DNA of 64,000 nucleotides from Bacteroidia bacterium (lineage in GTDB: Bacteria; Bacteroidota; Bacteroidia; J057), in the NCBI GenBank assembly GCA_030430205.1, contig JAUIGE010000005.1, positions 166,001 through 230,000 of the forward strand. Reading direction: 5' to 3'. Below the pieces are notes generated by a model. It worked only from the letters and a program-made list of their open reading frames with translations, was not told the origin of the DNA and searched no databases. The stretch's first letter is position 1. Every line of letters begins with the position of its first letter. This document shows, one piece after another, positions 59,747 to 64,000 of the stretch. A program made the translations under genes and the position numbers.

Positions 59747-59920
59747 CTAAGGTGAAAAGAACTCAAAGTTATAATGAATCAAGCCTTTTTTTGAAGAAGG
59801 TTTTTCGGTTTTTTCTGAGGCATAATTGCTTTTTTCCTGGCTGCTGTCTGTATGGCTGTATGCAAAAAGACCTCCCAAAGCAAAAGCAACAGCAACTATA
59901 AGGGTAATAAAAGATTTCAT
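59747..59920 (-). CDS. 57-aa exported small protein
   Basis: A short minus-strand frame with ATG ending at 59920 and TAG at 59747. It encodes a leader-like N-terminus (MKSFITLIVAVAFALGGLFAY) followed by a polar, Ser/Lys-rich tail (SHTDSSQEKSNY ... KKGLIHYNF). The good signal sequence and a strong same-strand terminator 47 bp downstream support it as a real gene. Function unknown; it could equally be a single-helix anchored peptide. Confidence 0.55.
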   Translation of the reverse strand: MKSFITLIVAVAFALGGLFAYSHTDSSQEKSNYASEKTEKPSSKKGLIHYNFEFFSP

Positions 59921-60151
59921 AGATAAAAGAATGAAGGTGTGGAGAACATAGTATCTTTTACTCTCAAGTCACTTTCATGTTTTGGCTAATCGGCCAATCA
60001 ACCTATAGGCTCGACAAAAAATCTGATGCGATCGATAAGATTATTGAGAATAGTTGTATATTTAACTGGAAATATATTCTGTTTGGCTTTTCGATGTTGT
60101 AAACCCGTCTGTTGTTTTTTATTCCCGCCTTGACTCTATTGAACCAAACCA

Positions 60152-60763
60152 ATGAGAATTATCAAGTTGTCTATGGCCCTTCCGGGCCTCTTGTTACTAT
60201 TATGGCCTTTCTACGCGGAGGCATCCTGCATTTCCGGTAATTGTAAAAATGGAACAGGTATATATGAATTTCCCAATGGAGACATATATACAGGAGAATG
60301 GCGTCGTGGAAAATTTCATGGGCAGGGAACCTATAGGGGAGCCTATGGAGACCTCTACGAAGGTATGTGGCACAAAGGTCTGAAAAAAGGGCAGGGGACC
60401 TATGTCTTTGCCAATGGTGATGTATATAGCGGCGAATTTCTCGATGAGCAAATGCATGGCAGCGGCAAACTGGTTTTTGCCAGAGGGGATGTATACGAAG
60501 GCCAATTTGCATTCAACAAGCTGCACGGCCTGGGTATGATGGTGTATGAAGACCAGACTGTGTATGTAGGAGAATGGAAAAATGACCAATTCCAGGGCCA
60601 GGGCACGCTTTGGTATCCCACAGGTACCACTGTGAAAGGCCAATGGGCTGAAGGAAAACTAAACGGAAATGTGCTGTATAAATACGCCAATGGATATACC
60701 TATATCGGCCGGTACGTAGACGGCAGGCGCTTCGGCGAGGGCCACCTCCAACTAACAAAATAA
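60152..60763 (+). CDS. Exported MORN-repeat protein
   Basis: A 203-aa protein with a leader (LSMALPGLLLLLWPFYAEAS) and seven MORN repeats over about residues 30-195, each with the YxGEW-G-GxG pattern (YTGEW, YEGMW, YSGEF, YEGQF, YVGEW, VKGQW, YIGRY). MORN repeats form extended beta hairpins that bind proteins or lipids. Two Cys near the mature N-terminus (SCISGNC) could form a disulfide. Monocistronic; partner unknown. Confidence 0.88.
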   Translation: MRIIKLSMALPGLLLLLWPFYAEASCISGNCKNGTGIYEFPNGDIYTGEWRRGKFHGQGTYRGAYGDLYEGMWHKGLKKGQGTYVFANGDVYSGEFLDEQMHGSGKLVFARGDVYEGQFAFNKLHGLGMMVYEDQTVYVGEWKNDQFQGQGTLWYPTGTTVKGQWAEGKLNGNVLYKYANGYTYIGRYVDGRRFGEGHLQLTK

Positions 60764-60797
60764 CCCCCATCTGCTAATCTGCTCATCAGCACATCTG

Positions 60798-61754
60798 CTA
60801 ATCCTCTTTATACTTATGCTGCGCCCGCTCCAGCCGATCATTGATCGCCCGGCCAAGACCTACGTCCGGAAAACGTTCTGCCAGTATGTAATCATAGCCA
60901 CGGCTATCCAGCTCGCGCATGGCTGCGAAAAGATTTTTTGCGGCTTCTCCAAGTTCACCGCTTTCCGATAATACAATTTGTTGTGAAATCGGAATAGTTG
61001 AAAGAGCTTCGCGAAAGCGAAGCGCGCCCCAATTCCCACTCCCACTCTCACTCTCCCCCAACACCAAAGGCGTCAAAGGCGCATAATGACTCTTCAACTG
61101 CCCCGGACTATCCGGTTTATCCTGTATGCTCAGCAAACGAATAAGCGGTCCCGTCACCTCTTCAATTTCTTCCAGGCTGAGCCCCCCCAGGCGGTGAAGC
61201 ACCGCCCGTCCCTCATCGTCAAAGCCGATGATGGTAGATTCTATCCCGATCTCGGTGGGTCCCCCATCGAGTATGTAGCCGACCTTATCGCCCAATTGGG
61301 CGGCCACATGCGCCGGGCTCGTCGGGCTGATATAGCCCGAAGGATTGGCGCTGGGCGCAGCCAGCGGGAAGTCAAGCCGCGCAAGCAAAGCTTGCGTCAA
61401 AGGGTGCGCCGGAATGCGCACCGCCACCAGCGGACTACCTGCAGTAAGCAGGTCCGGGATATGGGCTGCCCGGGGCAGCAGCAACGTCAGCGGCCCCGGC
61501 CAAAATGCCTGGGCAAGTTTCTCCGCCAGGGGCGGATAGCTGCTGATAAGCTGCCGGGCCTTGGCCCAGCTGTCGGTATGCGCGATCAGCGGATTGAATT
61601 GGGGACGGTTTTTGGCAACAAAAATCCTGAGGATGGCATCTTCCTCCAGCGCGTGCGCTGCGAGGCCGTAGACGGTTTCCGTCGGTATGGCGACGAGCTC
61701 GCCGGCCATTAAAAGCGCTGCGGCTTTGGCGATATCTTTTCCAATCTCACTCAT
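60798..61754 (-). CDS. Sua5/YciO/YrdC-type threonylcarbamoyl-AMP synthase
   Basis: A 318-aa enzyme of tRNA t6A modification, making threonylcarbamoyl-AMP from threonine, bicarbonate and ATP. The YrdC domain (1-200) has the ETVYGLAAHAL opening, AKNRPQFNPLIAH, the KxR-type site, and SANPSG. A further about 100 residues (YAPLTPLVLGES ...) correspond to the Sua5 C-terminal domain, so this is the long Sua5 form rather than TsaC. Its start overlaps the preceding small gene's stop by 4 bp, indicating cotranscription. Confidence 0.93.
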   Translation of the reverse strand: MSEIGKDIAKAAALLMAGELVAIPTETVYGLAAHALEEDAILRIFVAKNRPQFNPLIAHTDSWAKARQLISSYPPLAEKLAQAFWPGPLTLLLPRAAHIPDLLTAGSPLVAVRIPAHPLTQALLARLDFPLAAPSANPSGYISPTSPAHVAAQLGDKVGYILDGGPTEIGIESTIIGFDDEGRAVLHRLGGLSLEEIEEVTGPLIRLLSIQDKPDSPGQLKSHYAPLTPLVLGESESGSGNWGALRFREALSTIPISQQIVLSESGELGEAAKNLFAAMRELDSRGYDYILAERFPDVGLGRAINDRLERAQHKYKED

Positions 61755-62065
61755 ACATTATCCCGATACCAAATCCTTGTCTTTGCCTTCTGAATCAATC
61801 GCTCTACCACCAATTTCGCAATGCGCTCCGCGCGATCAGCATGCGCCATGGCCTCATGAAAAGCTGGTTCAGGCACATCCATGCGGTACATCGCATTGAT
61901 CAATGCTTCCATCTCATCCGCCAGCATTTCGCTGATGCGGGCACTGAGAAGGGCCTCCATTTCCAAATGGCTTGGATTTCCCTCCTGGAAGAAGCTGTTT
62001 TCTTTCTTGTCCAGATCAAAGAATTTTGAGATCAGCGAGCGGGTGATGTCTAATTCGCTTTCCAT
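61751..62065 (-). CDS. Small helical protein coupled to the Sua5-type gene
   Basis: A 104-aa acidic, helical, cytoplasmic protein (LDITRSLISKFFDLDKKENSFFQ; MEALLSARISEMLADEMEALINAMYRMDV) with no recognised domain. It overlaps the dehydrogenase gene upstream by 16 bp and the Sua5-type gene downstream by 4 bp, so it is embedded in a three-gene operon, which is the main evidence that it is real. The sequence from about residue 55 on is typical of small uncharacterised proteins next to YrdC genes in Bacteroidota. Confidence 0.7.
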   Translation of the reverse strand: MESELDITRSLISKFFDLDKKENSFFQEGNPSHLEMEALLSARISEMLADEMEALINAMYRMDVPEPAFHEAMAHADRAERIAKLVVERLIQKAKTRIWYRDNV

Positions 62066-63012
62066 ATAAAATCGCCTTTTTCCAAAAAGTGCATCAACTG
62101 CTGTATGCTTTGTTCGGATTTGCGGGCCACGGATTCTTCTGTATTGAAGGCGTTGTGCGGCGTACAGATGGCCAGGGGATGACGGATAAACTCAAATACA
62201 GCCTGTACTTCCTGATGGTCCCTGGGACCATTTTCACGCAATGCTTTTGCCAATGCCTTTTCTTCATTGTAGACATCGATTCCGACACCTCCCAAATGCT
62301 TTTCATTCAACAAACGCAGCAAATCTGCCGAAGGAGACAATTCACCTCGTGAAACATTCACGAAGATCATCCCCCTTTTGGCTTTTTTGAGCAAGTCATA
62401 GTGGAAATAGCCAGGATTATCATCGGTAAGGTCCATGGAACATACGCAAAAATCTGCCTGAGCCAGGCCTTCTTCTATGCTGACATAGTCCAGATCACTT
62501 TTATTTTGTTGCAAATCCACCCCCAGCACCCGCATATTGAGGCCCTTGCCTATTTTCACCATTTCATAACCGATGTTTCCCACGCCAACTACAAGCAGGG
62601 TTTTGCCTTCCAGCTCTATACCTGTTAGGTTGTCGCGGAGGAAGCTATTGAAATGCTCAACCTGCTGGAAAAGCCTGCGCGCAAGCGCCATCATCATGAG
62701 CAGTCCCTGCTCTGCCACGGAGCGGTGACAGTAAAGCGGCAAATAGCCGCAAGGGAGGCTGCCGCCCGTCTTTTGCAGGTAGGCCCGCAGGTGGTCGTAG
62801 CCTGTGCTGCGGGAGATGATTGCCTTCAGTTGGGGTGCCCAGGAGGCCGGAATCTCAGATTGCGTGCGCACACTGATGATGGGTGCGGGCGGTTCTTCCG
62901 CTCCATATTCCTGGATGCTTTTCCAGCTAAACCCGGCTTTTGCCTGATCCCCGAGGTAGTGCTTGAGGCTTTCCTCTTCTTCTGCAAATGCTTCAAAAAA
63001 AAATACGTCCAT
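62050..63012 (-). CDS. D-isomer-specific 2-hydroxyacid dehydrogenase
   Basis: A 320-aa NAD-dependent enzyme reducing a 2-oxo acid to its D-2-hydroxy acid. The NAD-binding motif is VVGVGNIGYEMVK, the catalytic Arg region FVNVSRGELSP, and the C-terminal catalytic His is in CTPHNAFNT. The opening (MDVFFFEAFAEEEESL) and the SRSTGYDHL motif place it near D-lactate / D-2-hydroxyglutarate-like dehydrogenases; the substrate is open. First gene of the operon with the small helical protein and Sua5. Confidence 0.88.
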   Translation of the reverse strand: MDVFFFEAFAEEEESLKHYLGDQAKAGFSWKSIQEYGAEEPPAPIISVRTQSEIPASWAPQLKAIISRSTGYDHLRAYLQKTGGSLPCGYLPLYCHRSVAEQGLLMMMALARRLFQQVEHFNSFLRDNLTGIELEGKTLLVVGVGNIGYEMVKIGKGLNMRVLGVDLQQNKSDLDYVSIEEGLAQADFCVCSMDLTDDNPGYFHYDLLKKAKRGMIFVNVSRGELSPSADLLRLLNEKHLGGVGIDVYNEEKALAKALRENGPRDHQEVQAVFEFIRHPLAICTPHNAFNTEESVARKSEQSIQQLMHFLEKGDFIWKAN

Positions 63013-63800
63013 TGTTTTTTTTATTTGGCTTCAAAAATGGGAATTATGTTTAGCATTTAGCAAGCTTCCGGCAAAAATGATTTCTATTTGGAAGAGGTGG
63101 ACGCAGATCGGCTAAGCGAGCCAGCGTTTCTTATGATAACAAACCGTGACATCTGAGCGAAGAAAAAAGTCTGGCGAAAATTCGCTAAGGCCATTTTGGT
63201 AAAATATGCCATTTTGCAATCATATTCCGGGCATAATAGGGCAATCACTAACGATTTGTAAACGTTTTCGGAGATTTTTTTAGACATTTTTAATAAAAAT
63301 GCTTGACTAAGATTTTCAAGGCATGTACATTTGTCCCATAAGTTGATGAATCGCAAATAGAATTTTAAGATAAATTTTTGTTGCATCGCGTGGCTAGTGG
63401 CAGGTAACTCTCAGTGAGGCCTGCCATTTTTTTTTTGCCCAAATTCAAATCGATTGGAATGCCGGCGAAGGCCCCTTCAACAATAACCTGCCCCGGATTA
63501 ATTGCCAGGACCGGCAAGTCAGTTGGGGGGATAGCAGCTTGGGCGTCGCTGCACCCAAAGCTATCATCATGAACGACAGTTTGTATGATGTTCAGGGGAA
63601 ATGGGTCATGGATTTGTTCCGAAGCAGACAAAAAACGGATCAACTGAGGCAAAAAATAAAACTTTTTCCGAAACCCGCTCCGGGCATAAATTGTGTCCAA
63701 ATTCGCTTAGAAACACATTTTTTGTTTAAAAAACTGGGGATTGAATGAGGGGAAAAAGTTTTTCGACAAAAAAAATGAAAAGATATTTGCATCTATTCAA
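63013..63800. other. Intergenic region, no supported gene
   Basis: It holds an 'acgcag ... ttatgat' repeat piece (63098-63142) and AT-rich sequence. A plus-strand frame is open from about 63396 to 63748 but has no good start and no recognisable domain; a minus-strand frame over the same bases is equally unsupported. It may contain a decayed gene. Confidence 0.4.
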
Positions 63801-63801
63801 A

Positions 63802-63890
63802 AAAAAACTCGTTATTAGCGGTGTGATCATGCTTGATCACTGATATTAGGGCTTGGGGGTTCCGTCTGCAAAGACGGAGCCTTTTTTTTT
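63802..63890 (+). ncRNA. Candidate short RNA ending in a strong terminator
   Basis: A 7-bp hairpin (63823-63829 with 63834-63840) is followed by a 10-bp terminator stem with one G-T pair (63858-63867 with 63872-63881) and about nine T. Upstream, GATATTTG matches seven of eight positions of the -7 box, with TTTT 19 bases before it. No open frame fits between. About 90 nt; identity unknown. The terminator itself is certain even if the RNA is not. Confidence 0.4.
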
Positions 63891-64000
63891 GTGCCTGATT
63901 TTTCTGGAAAAATTACTGGCAGATAGTTCCTGTTAAAATGTAATTTTGGGTTTAGGGCAAAACGCTCAGTTTCGCCAAATCCAATTAGTTACGTGATGAA

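Noticed and set aside
63365..63748. Genes on either strand near the right edge
   Set aside because: No start with leader or ribosome site, no recognised domain, and the two overlapping frames exclude each other; left as an unexplained stretch.

Overview
The window reads as a chromosomal segment of a free-living Bacteroidota, probably of the Saprospiria/Lewinella-like group. The lineage signs are Por-type (T9SS) C-terminal sorting domains on several large secreted proteins, two giant Reg_prop/Y_Y_Y sensor kinases, perfect TAnnTTTG -7 boxes just ahead of several start codons, and a HYC_CC_PP/TonB/HMA gene cluster. Most genes are ordinary housekeeping or surface functions. No rRNA or tRNA gene was recognised.

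Layout. 0.2-11.3 kb: a repeat element, a membrane protein, a kelch-type T9SS protein, a one-protein hybrid two-component system, and a 1379-aa secreted protein in which two HYR-type domains are each split by a seven-repeat propeller. 11.3-19.4 kb: a response-regulator relic, a radical SAM/SPASM protein, a PLP dehydratase/racemase, an SLC12-type transporter and a second propeller sensor kinase. 19.4-20.3 kb: a DUF559 endonuclease-fold gene between two copies of a structured direct repeat. 20.3-27.8 kb: the most interesting region (below). 28-36.4 kb: a VCBS/T9SS protein, Hsp20, a Do/HtrA protease and an oadG-oadA-oadB sodium-pumping decarboxylase operon. 36.6-48.3 kb: a PLP decarboxylase, a Septu-like ATPase+HNH pair, DUF192, MoxR, an M28 peptidase, tpiA, lgt and the HYC_CC_PP/TonB/HMA cluster. 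48.3-64 kb: repeats, candidate small RNAs, a DEAD-box helicase, lipid/glycan enzymes, CBM48, MORN, a Sua5-type protein and a 2-hydroxyacid dehydrogenase.

The core system is a complete diversity-generating retroelement (DGR). Two SUMF1/FGE-fold (C-type-lectin-like) target genes (20348-21199 and 22754-23602) end in 134-bp variable repeats. These differ from a 134-bp template repeat (23724-23857) only at template adenines: 19 and 21 substitutions across the coding part, and none at C, G or T. Between the targets lie an HRDC-type accessory gene and a reverse transcriptase with YMDD and the DGR-type IGNLTSQ motif, in overlapping operon order. Two RNA/DNA structures stand out. One is a 14-nt (18 of 19 when extended) complementarity between the sequence just 3' of the template and the end of each target gene. 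The other is a hairpin after each variable repeat whose stem sequences differ but stay paired around a conserved core.

Right after the DGR, behind its own TAnnTTTG box, comes an LRR-Roc-COR-like-CHAT protein (GTPase switch plus caspase-like protease) and a third SUMF1-fold gene whose tail has diverged from the template at all base types. The inferred working model is a biological-conflict or self/non-self system: the DGR diversifies lectin-fold recognition proteins, and the GTPase-CHAT protein is the regulated effector. A Septu-like pair about 10 kb away adds to the defence character of the region. The coupling of DGR and CHAT is inference from position and shared SUMF1 partners.
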